From a candidate division WOR-1 bacterium RIFOXYB2_FULL_46_45 (GTDB lineage Bacteria; Margulisbacteria; WOR-1; XYC2-FULL-46-14): a stretch of 64,000 nucleotides of DNA. Shown here one piece after another: positions 22,297-31,772 of the stretch. Positions within the stretch are counted from its first letter, which is position 1, and every line of letters begins with the position of its first letter. The stretch spans positions 620,001 through 684,000 of the forward strand of contig MEUE01000001.1 of NCBI GenBank assembly GCA_001771585.1. Direction: 5' to 3'. The notes beneath the pieces are model-generated. The model made no database searches. It worked only from the letters and a program-made list of their open reading frames with translations, and had not been told where the DNA came from. The position numbers and the translations under genes were made by a program.

Positions 22297-24048
22297 ATGT
22301 CTTTTAAAATATCTTCCTTGCCGGAAGAGTACCAAGTTTATCTTAGAAAGGCCGAATACGAGTCAGGAGACAATATTAATGGCTCGATAGATACCGGCAA
22401 GGAATTAAAAAAGGCGTTGGAATCCCTACCGGACGACCTGGCAAAACAATTAGTTGAAGCTATAAAGGTTGAGATAAAAAATGCCGCAGGGGTTGACAAA
22501 AAAATCCTGACAAAAGCCGATTATTATGATGGCAAAAAAGGTTACAACGGCTCAATCGACACAATTTCAGAGTTTGTTGAGGTTCTAACAAGCCTATCTC
22601 CGGAACAAGCTACAAAATTTGTCGGTTTATTAAACTATAAAAAGGCAACCTTTGTTTCCGCTCTTCCAAAATCCAGTACAACCGGAGGAAAAGCTGATTA
22701 CAAAAAGGCATCAGAAACCTTGGTGGCTTTTCTAACAAAAAACTCCGGAGACCCGCCAAATGCCGGAAAATCTTTTAGTGTAAACGGCAAAAAAGCCCGC
22801 GGTTACTACCATGCTTATGAAGATAATGAGACACACATAAAAAATGGTGGGGCAACAGTTTCCGAAACTCAGGTTCTCTGTTTCAACTTCTTCGAACTAT
22901 ACGGGAAGAATACCGGAAACACTACCCCCGCTCAAGAAAACTATAACTATCAGAGGTTTTTTATGATGCCGCATGACGGCTGGGACTCTCCGCAATTACC
23001 GGACAGCAAATTAACAAATCCAAATTATAATCCGAGTGGACTGCTACACTGGCTTATTCAGATTTCAAGCAAATCGAGAACCGGAAGCAGAGTATTTAAA
23101 CAGGGAGATAATATAAATTATAAAATCTATGATCCAGGATTTGAAAGCAACAAGACCCCGTCAATTCCATTAAAAAAAGACGGAACCCCCGACTTAACCA
23201 AATTTTGGCCGCATGACAATAATACCTACAAGTTTGGATCGGCTCTGGATGCCGACCAGTGGAGAGTATATGGTTTGTCAATAGGTAACTACACCGACGA
23301 CCTAAGAAAGGCTAAGGCATCACTGGAAGATGTACTGATGAAAAAGGGTTCATACGAAGGAGTCATGATGTTTGGACGAGCTTGGGGGGCAAGCCTTAAA
23401 AAAGGAGAAGTTTTCGGCTGGAAAGCCGACAGTCAAGACCTTTATCCCGGCTATCAGGATCCTGCTGTTTGGCACATATTAAAGCGTCCCGATATAAGCA
23501 AAAAAATCGTTGCTTTTTTAGAAGATGCGCAAAATGCTTTCCCGGGAAAACCGGGATTATTTATGCCGGTTTGGAAAGAAGGTAGCTTCGGCTGGTCTGG
23601 TGCCGACCCAAATACCGACTGGATGGGATTTCAATACAGAACCTTTGCCCACTTGGCACATTATTATTATCTGACCGGAGACAAAAAAGCAAAAGTAATT
23701 CTTGACAAATTTTACGGTTTCATAAAGAAAAAATGGACAAAAGGCTCCAACGGAGAAGTCGGAATTCCTTTAATGATCACCAAAGGAACAGCAAGAACAA
23801 CCAATACCTTTAGTCCCGATTCCCACGGACTAATGGCCCAGGGATTGCTCTATCTGGCAAAAAGAAGTGGGGATTTAAAATATAAGACAGACGCCGAATC
23901 ATTACTGGACGACCTGACTAAAAACCGCCAAGAAAAATCAGGAAAGATGAAAGGATCGTTTATTTCTCCCAAAGATAATTTAACTTTTGGCTTTCATCAA
24001 TGCGAGGTTGGCATTGCTCTCTCTCTGCATGACTTATTGATCAACTAG
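22297..24048 (+). CDS. Unknown protein: two EF-hand-like loops plus helical-barrel domain
   Basis: The protein has 583 residues. Two related N-terminal segments (about 20-37 and 74-93) contain NGSID-type loops, similar to the loop in the previous gene. From residue 150 onward the sequence is rich in Trp, Tyr and Asp. The C-terminal part (about 410-583), including DWMGFQYRTFAHLAHYYYL and SPDSHGLMAQGLLYLAKRSGD, resembles alpha/alpha-barrel glycoside hydrolases or lyases. I cannot name the family. No signal peptide is seen, so if exported it uses another route. AGGAGG precedes the start and the gene lies 18 bases after its partner. Confidence 0.65.
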   Translation: MSFKISSLPEEYQVYLRKAEYESGDNINGSIDTGKELKKALESLPDDLAKQLVEAIKVEIKNAAGVDKKILTKADYYDGKKGYNGSIDTISEFVEVLTSLSPEQATKFVGLLNYKKATFVSALPKSSTTGGKADYKKASETLVAFLTKNSGDPPNAGKSFSVNGKKARGYYHAYEDNETHIKNGGATVSETQVLCFNFFELYGKNTGNTTPAQENYNYQRFFMMPHDGWDSPQLPDSKLTNPNYNPSGLLHWLIQISSKSRTGSRVFKQGDNINYKIYDPGFESNKTPSIPLKKDGTPDLTKFWPHDNNTYKFGSALDADQWRVYGLSIGNYTDDLRKAKASLEDVLMKKGSYEGVMMFGRAWGASLKKGEVFGWKADSQDLYPGYQDPAVWHILKRPDISKKIVAFLEDAQNAFPGKPGLFMPVWKEGSFGWSGADPNTDWMGFQYRTFAHLAHYYYLTGDKKAKVILDKFYGFIKKKWTKGSNGEVGIPLMITKGTARTTNTFSPDSHGLMAQGLLYLAKRSGDLKYKTDAESLLDDLTKNRQEKSGKMKGSFISPKDNLTFGFHQCEVGIALSLHDLLIN

Positions 24049-24114
24049 AACTCCCCCCTTCATGCTATTAACTCCCCATGGTATAATTAATATAGTAAAG
24101 AAAGGAGTTTTATA

Positions 24115-25458
24115 ATGCTAAAAAAGGGATTGTTGTTTCTTTGTTTGTTGACCCTGGTTCTGTCGACTCTCTCCTGCGCCCCGGCCGAAAAAGACGACAC
24201 GGTGACCCTAAAGATGTGGATCATGCCCAATTCTTTAGAGCCGCAAATTGATATCGACGACGTGTTGAAGAAATTCGAAGAAAAAAATCCCAAGATAAAA
24301 GTCAAAGCGACCGTGATCGACTGGGGAGCGGCCTGGACCAAGATAACCACCGCCGCGACCAGCAACGATGTCCCCGATATCGTCCAGCTCGGTTCAACCT
24401 GGGTCGGCGCTATCTCCGGAATGGACGCTTTGCTTGACGTGGCCGACCGGGTAGAAGAAATTGGAGGGGCGGGCGCCTTTGTCCCCGCTTCTTGGAAGAC
24501 CGCCGGGATCGCCGGTAGCGGAAAAATCACCGCCATCCCCTGGATCGTTGACTGCCGCGCCCTTTTTTACCGGAGCGATGTGTTTAAAAAAGCGGGAGTG
24601 AACCCTGCCGAACTCGATACGTGGGAAGGATTTAAAAACGCCCTTGATAAAGTAAAAAAAGCCAATATTACAATCGAAGGACTGCAGATCTATCCTCTTG
24701 GGATGCCCGGGAAAAACGACTGGAACGTAGTACACAACCTGGCCCCATGGATCTGGGCCGCCGGAGGAAATTTTCTGGCAGAAGACAACCGGACCCCAAT
24801 TGTAAACAGCAAAGAAGCGTTGAAAGGCATCATGTTTTATATCGGGCTGGCCAAAGCCGACTATGTCCCCGCCGAATATCTTGAACTGAACACCGCGCAG
24901 GTCAGCTCAAATTTCAACAACGGCTCGGTCGGAATGTATTTTGACGGCCCGTATGAAGTCAAGACCCTAACCACCCCGCCGGCACAAGGGGGAGCCTCGG
25001 AAGGGATCACCGCCGGTAATTTTGGGGTCACGCAATATCCCAAGGGACCGACCGGAAGATATACTTTCATCGGCGGATCAAACCTTGGAATTTTCAAGGC
25101 GTCCAAGCACAAAGAAGAGGCCTGGCAGGTGGTCAAATACTTGACTTCCGACCCGACCGCCCAGCTTGACTACACCAAAGCGTGCGGCTTTTTACCGGCG
25201 CGGATGAGCGTCTTCAACCACCCCTATTTCTCGGCCCACCCGGGGAGAAAAATTTTCAAAGACGCGGTAAAGTACGGCCGCGCCTACCCGGCGATTTCCG
25301 GCTGGGGGCTTTTGGAACCGATCTTGACCAGGAGATTCGGCATCATGTGGGACTATGTTACCGGATCGAAAGACCCGATCAAAGAAGAAGATATTCAGAA
25401 ACAGCTCGACCTCGCCAAAAAAGAAATCGAGGCGGTGCTGTCTCAAGGAAAAAAATAA
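24115..25458 (+). CDS. Sugar-binding lipoprotein of an ABC transporter (family 1 SBP)
   Basis: The protein has 447 residues. The lipobox LSTLSC puts the modified Cys at 21. The body is a MalE-type periplasmic-binding fold, with DTVTLKMWIMPNS at the first strand, VPDIVQLGSTWV, and a hinge region near AAGGNFLAEDN. It would capture an oligosaccharide and deliver it to CUT1 permeases such as those at 6424-9152. Expression has an extended -10 (TGGTATAAT at 24076-24084) and an AAAGGAG site. The glmS gene follows after 4 bases, so they are probably cotranscribed. Confidence 0.92.
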   Translation: MLKKGLLFLCLLTLVLSTLSCAPAEKDDTVTLKMWIMPNSLEPQIDIDDVLKKFEEKNPKIKVKATVIDWGAAWTKITTAATSNDVPDIVQLGSTWVGAISGMDALLDVADRVEEIGGAGAFVPASWKTAGIAGSGKITAIPWIVDCRALFYRSDVFKKAGVNPAELDTWEGFKNALDKVKKANITIEGLQIYPLGMPGKNDWNVVHNLAPWIWAAGGNFLAEDNRTPIVNSKEALKGIMFYIGLAKADYVPAEYLELNTAQVSSNFNNGSVGMYFDGPYEVKTLTTPPAQGGASEGITAGNFGVTQYPKGPTGRYTFIGGSNLGIFKASKHKEEAWQVVKYLTSDPTAQLDYTKACGFLPARMSVFNHPYFSAHPGRKIFKDAVKYGRAYPAISGWGLLEPILTRRFGIMWDYVTGSKDPIKEEDIQKQLDLAKKEIEAVLSQGKK

Positions 25459-25462
25459 ATAA

Positions 25463-27298
25463 GTGTGCGGAATTTTCGGATACATCGGAAAGCGCGAAGC
25501 TCTCCCCTTCATACTTGAAGGGCTAAAGAAGCTTGAGTACCGCGGGTACGATTCCGCCGGGGTCTCCACTATTCAACACGGAAAGATATTCCTGAACAAA
25601 TCTTGCGGAAAAATTGCCCGCCTGGAAGAAGTCCTTGAGGCCAGACCGATCGGCGGTTCAATTGGGATCGGACACACCCGCTGGGCAACCCACGGAAAGC
25701 CCTCCGACGAAAACTCGCATCCCCACAGCGACTGCTCCGACCAAATCACCGTGGTCCACAACGGGATAATCGAAAATTACCTCGAGTTGAGAAGGCAATT
25801 GGCGGAAGAGGGGCATAAGTTTACCTCTGCCACCGACACCGAAGTGATCGCGCACCTTATTGAAAAATATTTCAAAGAGACCGGGAGCCTTGAAACGGCC
25901 GTCCGGAAAACCTTAAACGCCATTGATGGCTCCTACGCCCTGGGAGTTATCTCCGAACACGAACCGGACAAACTGATCGCCGCCCGAAAAGGAAGCCCGC
26001 TTTTGATCGGGATAGAAGAGGACGAAACTTTTATCGCCTCGGATATTTCGGCGCTGATAAAATACACCTCCCGCGTGATTTATTTGAACGATTACGAGCT
26101 GGCGGTCATCACCGAAAACGACATCGTTATAAAAGACCGGGACGGAAAAACTTTAAAGAAGAATATCTCTTTTATCTCCTGGGACCCGGAGTCGGCAGAA
26201 AAATGCGGCTATACCCATTTCATGTTGAAAGAGATCCACGAACAACCGAACGCGATCAGGAAGACGATCGAAGGGCGCATCTCGGCCGAATCGGCCAACA
26301 TCCATTTTGACGAGCTGAACTTAACCGAAAAAGAGATCAAAAATATCAACCGGGTAGTTTTTACCGCCTGCGGGACCTCCTGGCATGCCGCTCTGGTCGG
26401 AGAATATCTGATCGAACAGATGGTCAAACTGCCGGCCGAAGTCGAGTACGCCGCCGAGTTCCGCTACCGCCATCCGGTGATCGACGACAAAACTTTGGTG
26501 ATCGCCATCTCCCAATCGGGGGAGACCGCCGATACTTTGGCTGCCGCCTGGGAAGCAAAGTCGCTGGGAGCAAAAGTTATTTCAATCTGCAATGTGGTCG
26601 GATCAACTCTCGCCCGCGATTCGCACGGGGTAATTTATACCCAGGCCGGGCCTGAAATCGGGGTCGCTTCCACCAAGGCCTTTACCACCCAATTGAGCGT
26701 GATCTATCTTTTAACCCTCCTTTTGGCAAGGACCAAAGGGACTTTAACCGGAGCGGAAATTAAAAATTATATCCATGACCTGATCGAATTGCCCGGCAAG
26801 ATCGAACAGGTTTTGGCGCGTGAACATGAGATAGAAAAAATCGCCCAAAAATACTACTTGAGCAACAATGCCCTCTTCCTCGGCAGAGGGAAAGGCTTCC
26901 CGATCGCGCTTGAAGGGGCGTTGAAACTCAAAGAAATCTCCTATATCCACGCGGAGGGCTATCCGGCGGCGGAGATGAAACACGGGCCGATCGCTTTAAT
27001 CGACCAGAACATGCCGGTGGTTGTTTTGGCAATGACGGGAAAACGTTACGAAAAGATTTTGGGAAATATTGAAGAGGTCAAAGCGCGCGGCGGACAGGTT
27101 ATCGCCATCGCGAATGAAGGCGATAATTATATCCAGGAAAAAGCGGACGAGGTCTTCTATCTTCCCAAAAGCCCCATCGCGGTCTCACCGATCCTGGCGG
27201 TCATCCCGCTCCAGCTTCTGGCCTACTACATCGCCGTCAAACGCGGCTGCCATATTGATCAGCCCCGCAACCTCGCCAAATCGGTCACGGTTGAATAA
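25463..27298 (+). CDS. glmS: Glutamine-fructose-6-phosphate aminotransferase
   Basis: The protein has 611 residues, the normal length. It makes glucosamine-6-phosphate from fructose-6-phosphate and glutamine, feeding peptidoglycan and lipopolysaccharide synthesis. GTG 25463 is the start because the next codon gives Cys2, the glutaminase nucleophile, in MCGIFGYIGKREALPF. The N-terminal class II amidotransferase domain (GHTRWATHGKPSDENSHPH) is followed by two SIS domains (ISQSGETADTLAA and FLGRGKGFPIALEGALKLKE) and the C-terminal KSVTVE. It follows the sugar-binding lipoprotein by 4 bases, an unusual pairing that may link amino-sugar import and synthesis. Confidence 0.97.
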   Translation: MCGIFGYIGKREALPFILEGLKKLEYRGYDSAGVSTIQHGKIFLNKSCGKIARLEEVLEARPIGGSIGIGHTRWATHGKPSDENSHPHSDCSDQITVVHNGIIENYLELRRQLAEEGHKFTSATDTEVIAHLIEKYFKETGSLETAVRKTLNAIDGSYALGVISEHEPDKLIAARKGSPLLIGIEEDETFIASDISALIKYTSRVIYLNDYELAVITENDIVIKDRDGKTLKKNISFISWDPESAEKCGYTHFMLKEIHEQPNAIRKTIEGRISAESANIHFDELNLTEKEIKNINRVVFTACGTSWHAALVGEYLIEQMVKLPAEVEYAAEFRYRHPVIDDKTLVIAISQSGETADTLAAAWEAKSLGAKVISICNVVGSTLARDSHGVIYTQAGPEIGVASTKAFTTQLSVIYLLTLLLARTKGTLTGAEIKNYIHDLIELPGKIEQVLAREHEIEKIAQKYYLSNNALFLGRGKGFPIALEGALKLKEISYIHAEGYPAAEMKHGPIALIDQNMPVVVLAMTGKRYEKILGNIEEVKARGGQVIAIANEGDNYIQEKADEVFYLPKSPIAVSPILAVIPLQLLAYYIAVKRGCHIDQPRNLAKSVTVE

Positions 27299-27319
27299 GC
27301 TTACAATATAATATATAAT
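27291..27319 (+). promoter_or_regulatory. Promoter of the GH42 gene
   Basis: TTGAAT (27291-27296), a 17-base spacer and TATAAT (27314-27319), with ATG 27328 eight bases further on. It overlaps the glmS stop codon and implies a short or absent leader. Confidence 0.6.
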
Positions 27320-27327
27320 CACAAGTT

Positions 27328-29142
27328 ATGCGCTTTGGAATAACCTTCTATCCCGACCAGTGGTCGGAGAGCTATTGGAACGAGGCCTTCGCGAAGATAA
27401 AAGAGATCGGCTTTGATTTGGTGCGCTTCAACGAAATGGGCTGGGCGCAGACGGAGCCGCAAGAAGGGAAATTCGATTTTTCACTGCTCGACAAAGCGCT
27501 GAACCTCTGCAAAAAACATAAATTAAAAGTAATCCTGGGGACCGGAGCGGCCCAGGCCCCCCAATGGCTGATCAAAAAATATCCGGAAATTCTGCCGGTT
27601 GCCAACGACGGGCAGATTCATCCTGAATATGGACCAAGACCGAACTTCTGCCGCGATAATAAAATTTACCAAAAGTACGCCCTGCGACTGACCGAAAAAA
27701 TTGCCGCCCGCTACGCCAAACATCCGGCAATTGATATGTGGCAGATTGACAATGAGCCGGCCTACCCGCCGCTTGACCTCTCCGACAATAAGGATTGGTG
27801 CCATTGCGAAGCGACTAAAAAAGCCTTTGTCGCCTGGGCAAAAAATAAGTACAAAAACATTAAGGCATTAAACGAAGCTTGGGGGACCGAGTTCTGGAGC
27901 GGAAATTTTAATAATTTTGAAGAGATCTCAACGCCCAAAGTCGGCATGTGGAACGGCGGCAACCCGCATATTTATTTAGATTGGTACCGTTTTAAATCCG
28001 AACAACTGTCCGGCTGGCTGAAATTGTTAAAGAAAACCATCCGCAAATACGACAACAAACACAAGGTCGGCACCAACAGCTTCACCAACATTCCCAACCG
28101 GATCCCCGACCATGAGATCCTTTCGGAAGAGATGGACTGGTTCGGCTGGGATATCTATCCGACCGCGACACAAAACACCGACGAATCACTGGCGCAAATC
28201 GCCGACTACTGGAGATCGATCTGTGAAAGAAACGGCTGTGAATTTATCGTCGGAGAATTACAAGCCGGACCGACCGTGCGCTGGGGCGATCCGGCCCTGG
28301 TAAACCCGGAAGATATAAAAAAGTGGGTTAAGATCATCGGGGAACGCGGCGCGACCACCATTATTTTCCATAACTTGCGTCCGCCGCTTTACGGCTGTGA
28401 GACCGGAGGATATGGATTGCTTGATAATGATGGGAAAGAGACGGAGAGATCGAGGGCGGTTAGGGAAATAATTAAGGAGATCGGGAAATCAGGGGATCAG
28501 CAGATCGGTGAAAGGATGGGGATATTTTATTCCAAGTCATCCGAGATCGAAACTTTTCAGGAAGAGGGATGGCAAAGAGGAGCGCCAAACGGATGGTATT
28601 CCGGACGAGGAGAGCTGGGTCTGCTTTTTGGATTGAATTCCTTAGCCGGTGCCTATAAGCTGGTCTATCCAAACCGGGCCGACTTTATCTTTGAAAAACA
28701 ACTGGAAGAAGAAGTGCCAAACTGCAAAGTTCTTCTTTTGGCCAATCCTTATCTTCTCTCCGAAAAGCAATTTGAAAACATCAAAAAATTTGTCAATCAG
28801 GGAGGGATTCTTGTTTCCGACTCTCGGCTTAGATTAAAGGATGAAAGAGGCCATCTCCTGCCTTATCCGGGAGCCAAAGATTGGGTGAAATTTTTATATA
28901 TTGCTACCGAAATAATTACAGCCAAGGTTGGCCTTGCAAAGCTGAGAGCCAAGCCGGAAGGATTTAGAGATCTGGTTGACACGGACGCGGGAATTCTGGC
29001 AAAATATAATGACGGTTTCCCGGCGATAATTGAAAAAAATATCGGCAAAGGAAAGGTTATTTACTCCACCTTTAGCCTCTTTTCAAGCCTGCGCAACTGG
29101 GAAAACAAGAATTTACTAGAGTTTGTAAAAAGCAGAATCTAG
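27328..29142 (+). CDS. Glycoside hydrolase family 42 beta-galactosidase-type enzyme
   Basis: The protein has 604 residues with no signal peptide, so it is probably cytoplasmic. The TIM barrel opens with MRFGITFYPDQW. E143 in QIDNEPAY is the expected acid/base and E310 in FIVGELQAGP the nucleophile, both typical of GH42. The second half contains the family's Rossmann-like trimerisation domain (KVLLLANPYLLSEKQ) and a small C-terminal strand domain. Residues near 385-397 (IGKSGDQQIGERMG) are encoded by an ATCAGG-type repeat. GH94 copy 2 follows after 12 bases. Together they would process imported beta-linked oligosaccharides. Confidence 0.88.
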   Translation: MRFGITFYPDQWSESYWNEAFAKIKEIGFDLVRFNEMGWAQTEPQEGKFDFSLLDKALNLCKKHKLKVILGTGAAQAPQWLIKKYPEILPVANDGQIHPEYGPRPNFCRDNKIYQKYALRLTEKIAARYAKHPAIDMWQIDNEPAYPPLDLSDNKDWCHCEATKKAFVAWAKNKYKNIKALNEAWGTEFWSGNFNNFEEISTPKVGMWNGGNPHIYLDWYRFKSEQLSGWLKLLKKTIRKYDNKHKVGTNSFTNIPNRIPDHEILSEEMDWFGWDIYPTATQNTDESLAQIADYWRSICERNGCEFIVGELQAGPTVRWGDPALVNPEDIKKWVKIIGERGATTIIFHNLRPPLYGCETGGYGLLDNDGKETERSRAVREIIKEIGKSGDQQIGERMGIFYSKSSEIETFQEEGWQRGAPNGWYSGRGELGLLFGLNSLAGAYKLVYPNRADFIFEKQLEEEVPNCKVLLLANPYLLSEKQFENIKKFVNQGGILVSDSRLRLKDERGHLLPYPGAKDWVKFLYIATEIITAKVGLAKLRAKPEGFRDLVDTDAGILAKYNDGFPAIIEKNIGKGKVIYSTFSLFSSLRNWENKNLLEFVKSRI

Positions 29143-29154
29143 AAAGGAAGAAAA

Positions 29155-31515
29155 ATGAAATTCGGATACTTTGACAATAAGGAATATGTTATCACCCGTC
29201 CCGATACCCCGGTCCCTTGGATCAACTACATCGGAGGAGGCGAGTACGGAGGAATAGTTTCAAACACCGGCGGTGGCTACAGCTTTGATTCCGATCCGAA
29301 AAACAAAAGGATCCTGCGCTACCGCTACAATGCCATCCCGATGGACCAGCCCGGACGCTATATTTATATCCGCGACGAAAAATCCAAAAAGTTCTGGTCG
29401 GCTACCTGGCAGCCGATCTGCGAAAAACTCGATTCTTATGAGTGCCGCAACGGAATGGGATATACAAAAGTTAAAAGCTCAAAGTTTAAAGTTCAAAGTG
29501 AAATCACCTACTTTGTTCCGGGGGCGGAACATCTGGAAATCTGGATGGTTAAAGTAAAAAACAACGACAAGAAAAGCCGGACCTTGAAACTTTTCACCTA
29601 TGCCGAGTTTTCATTCTATGACGCGATAAAAGACCAGACCAACCTTGACTGGACCCAGCAAATCCAGCAGGGAACCTTTGAAAAAAACACGATACTCTGG
29701 ACCTCTTTCATGAAGACCCAGGGCTACACCTTTTTCTCGTCGTCGGAAAAGTTTGACAGCTTCGATACCCGCCGGGGCGCCTTTGTCGGCCGCTACCGGG
29801 GGCTGGAAAAACCCTTGGCGGTTGAAAAAGGAAAATGCTCCAATTCGATTGCCCTGCGCGGCAACGGCTGTGCCGGCACCTGCAAAAAAATTACCCTCAA
29901 GCCAAAAGAAGAAAAAATTATAGTTTATGTCCTGGGAACGGCAAAAGAACCGCGGGAAGCGTTTCCATTAATTGAAAAATACACCCGGATTGAGACTGTC
30001 GAATCGGCCTTTGAGGCCCTGAATAATTACTGGGATAATTATGTCAGCCACTTTCAGATCAAAACTCCGGACAAAGAGATGGATGAGATGGTGAATCTCT
30101 GGAACCAGTACCAGTGCAAAAGCACCTTCAACTGGTCCCGTTTTGTCTCTATGTACCAGCTGGGGGTCAACCGGGGGATGGGCTTCCGCGATTCGGCGCA
30201 GGATACGATGGGGGTCATGCACACGATCCCTTATGAAGCAAAAGCTCTGATTAAAAAACTGTTTAAAATCCAATTTAAAGACGGGATGGCCTATCATCAA
30301 TTCTATCCCTTGACCGGAGAGGGGAGCTGCGGCGACGCGGAAGAAGGGGCCAAGGTCTGCGCCAAATGGTATTCCGACGACCATCTTTGGGCAATACTTT
30401 CTTCCTGTTCTTTTATTAAAGAGACCGGAGAGACAATCTTCTTAAGAGAAGAGGTCCCCTTTGTAGACCAGGAGAAGGCGACCGTTTTTGATCATCTTAA
30501 AGCCACCATCGATTTTTCGGTAAAGCATACCGGGGAGCACGGGCTCTGCCTGGCCGGCTGGGCCGATTGGAACGACACCATCAATCTTGATACCGGCAAA
30601 GGGCGCTCCGAATCGGTTTTCACCACCATGCTGCTGGGATACGCTTTAAACGAAATGATCGACCTTTGCAAATTTATCGGAGAGCACGAGCTGGTCCAGA
30701 AATACAAACAGCATTACGAACATTTCAAGAAAATCGTGAACAGCGCCGCCTGGGACGGCGGCTGGTACCTGCGCGCTTATGACGACGAGATGCAGAAGCT
30801 CGGATCAAAAGAATGTGAAAAAGGACAGATTTTTCTTGAGCCCCAGCCGTGGGCGGTGATGGCCGGGTTTGCCGACGGGGAGAGGGCAAAGGAAACCCTT
30901 CAAAATGTTTATGACCTTATGAACACCAAATACGGAATTGTCCTGATGTATCCTTCCTACGACGGGTTCGACTGGAGGAAGGGAGGGGTTACCACCTATC
31001 CTCCCGGCGCGAAAGAGAACGGCGGTATTTTTGTCCATGCCAACCCGTGGGTGATCGTGGCGGAAGCGAAGATGAAAAACTGCCAGCGGGCCTTCCAATA
31101 TTACAAGCAGATCCTCCCTTCAACCAGAAACGAGATTGCCGACTTATATGAAGTTGAACCCTATGTCTACTGCCAGAATATTTTGGGGAAAGAGCATCCG
31201 CAGTTCGGTTTGGGGCGCAATTCCTGGCTGACCGGAGCGGCCGCCTGGAACTTTGTCGCCGCCAGCCAATGGATTTTGGGGATCCGTCCGGATTATCACG
31301 GGCTGATAATTGATCCGGCCATCCCCGCAACTTGGAAGCAATTCAAAGTAAAGCGCGTTTTCCGCGGGTCGGTCTATGAGATCACCGTCAAAAACCCGAA
31401 GAAAAAATCATGCGGCGTGAAACACCTCGTCGTCGACGGCAAAAAATTAAACGGCAATATCGCTCCCATTTTTGACGACAAGGCGACCCATAAGATAGAA
31501 GCAATACTGGGCTAA
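29155..31515 (+). CDS. GH94-type glycoside phosphorylase (copy 2)
   Basis: The protein has 786 residues, intracellular. It begins MKFGYFDNKEYVITRPDTPVPW, closely parallel to copy 1 at 16176. FRDSAQD and ADWNDTIN (D471-D474) mark the catalytic barrel; the phosphorolysis product would be a sugar 1-phosphate. It shares with copy 1 the KVKSSKFKVQS insertion at the same position, so that insertion predates the duplication. It lacks the GIGAGVG insertion seen in copy 1. AAAGGAAG precedes ATG. It forms an operon with the GH42 gene. The substrate is not determinable here; difference from copy 1 suggests two linkages or sugars. Confidence 0.9.
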   Translation: MKFGYFDNKEYVITRPDTPVPWINYIGGGEYGGIVSNTGGGYSFDSDPKNKRILRYRYNAIPMDQPGRYIYIRDEKSKKFWSATWQPICEKLDSYECRNGMGYTKVKSSKFKVQSEITYFVPGAEHLEIWMVKVKNNDKKSRTLKLFTYAEFSFYDAIKDQTNLDWTQQIQQGTFEKNTILWTSFMKTQGYTFFSSSEKFDSFDTRRGAFVGRYRGLEKPLAVEKGKCSNSIALRGNGCAGTCKKITLKPKEEKIIVYVLGTAKEPREAFPLIEKYTRIETVESAFEALNNYWDNYVSHFQIKTPDKEMDEMVNLWNQYQCKSTFNWSRFVSMYQLGVNRGMGFRDSAQDTMGVMHTIPYEAKALIKKLFKIQFKDGMAYHQFYPLTGEGSCGDAEEGAKVCAKWYSDDHLWAILSSCSFIKETGETIFLREEVPFVDQEKATVFDHLKATIDFSVKHTGEHGLCLAGWADWNDTINLDTGKGRSESVFTTMLLGYALNEMIDLCKFIGEHELVQKYKQHYEHFKKIVNSAAWDGGWYLRAYDDEMQKLGSKECEKGQIFLEPQPWAVMAGFADGERAKETLQNVYDLMNTKYGIVLMYPSYDGFDWRKGGVTTYPPGAKENGGIFVHANPWVIVAEAKMKNCQRAFQYYKQILPSTRNEIADLYEVEPYVYCQNILGKEHPQFGLGRNSWLTGAAAWNFVAASQWILGIRPDYHGLIIDPAIPATWKQFKVKRVFRGSVYEITVKNPKKKSCGVKHLVVDGKKLNGNIAPIFDDKATHKIEAILG

Positions 31516-31547
31516 AGTATCTTCTCCAACTCCGCGCGTGGGTGGGG

Positions 31548-31770
31548 AGGGAGTTTTAAGTCAAAGTCCCAAATTTTTATCGCAAATCAATAATCCCGAA
31601 TGAATTCGAATGAAAGGGTCTCAAATAAAAGTCCCGAATCCCCGAATTTAATCCCGAAACTTGAAAAGGGTTCGAGAATCAATTCGGGCATTCGAGTTCT
31701 TAATTCGGGACCTGTCCTATTCGCATTGATTCGAGAGATTGATTCGTGATAGAAATTCGAGTTGTTTATT
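31548..31770. repeat. AATTCG/CCCGAA degenerate repeat tract
   Basis: The 257-base gap between the GH94 stop and the dapB stop is filled with repeated words: TCCCGAAT, ATTCGAAT, TTCGAGAATCAATTCGGG and ATTCGAG. No gene or clear terminator is seen. It belongs to the same kind of tract as 10483-10685 and 58233-58440. Confidence 0.55.
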
Positions 31771-31772
31771 CC

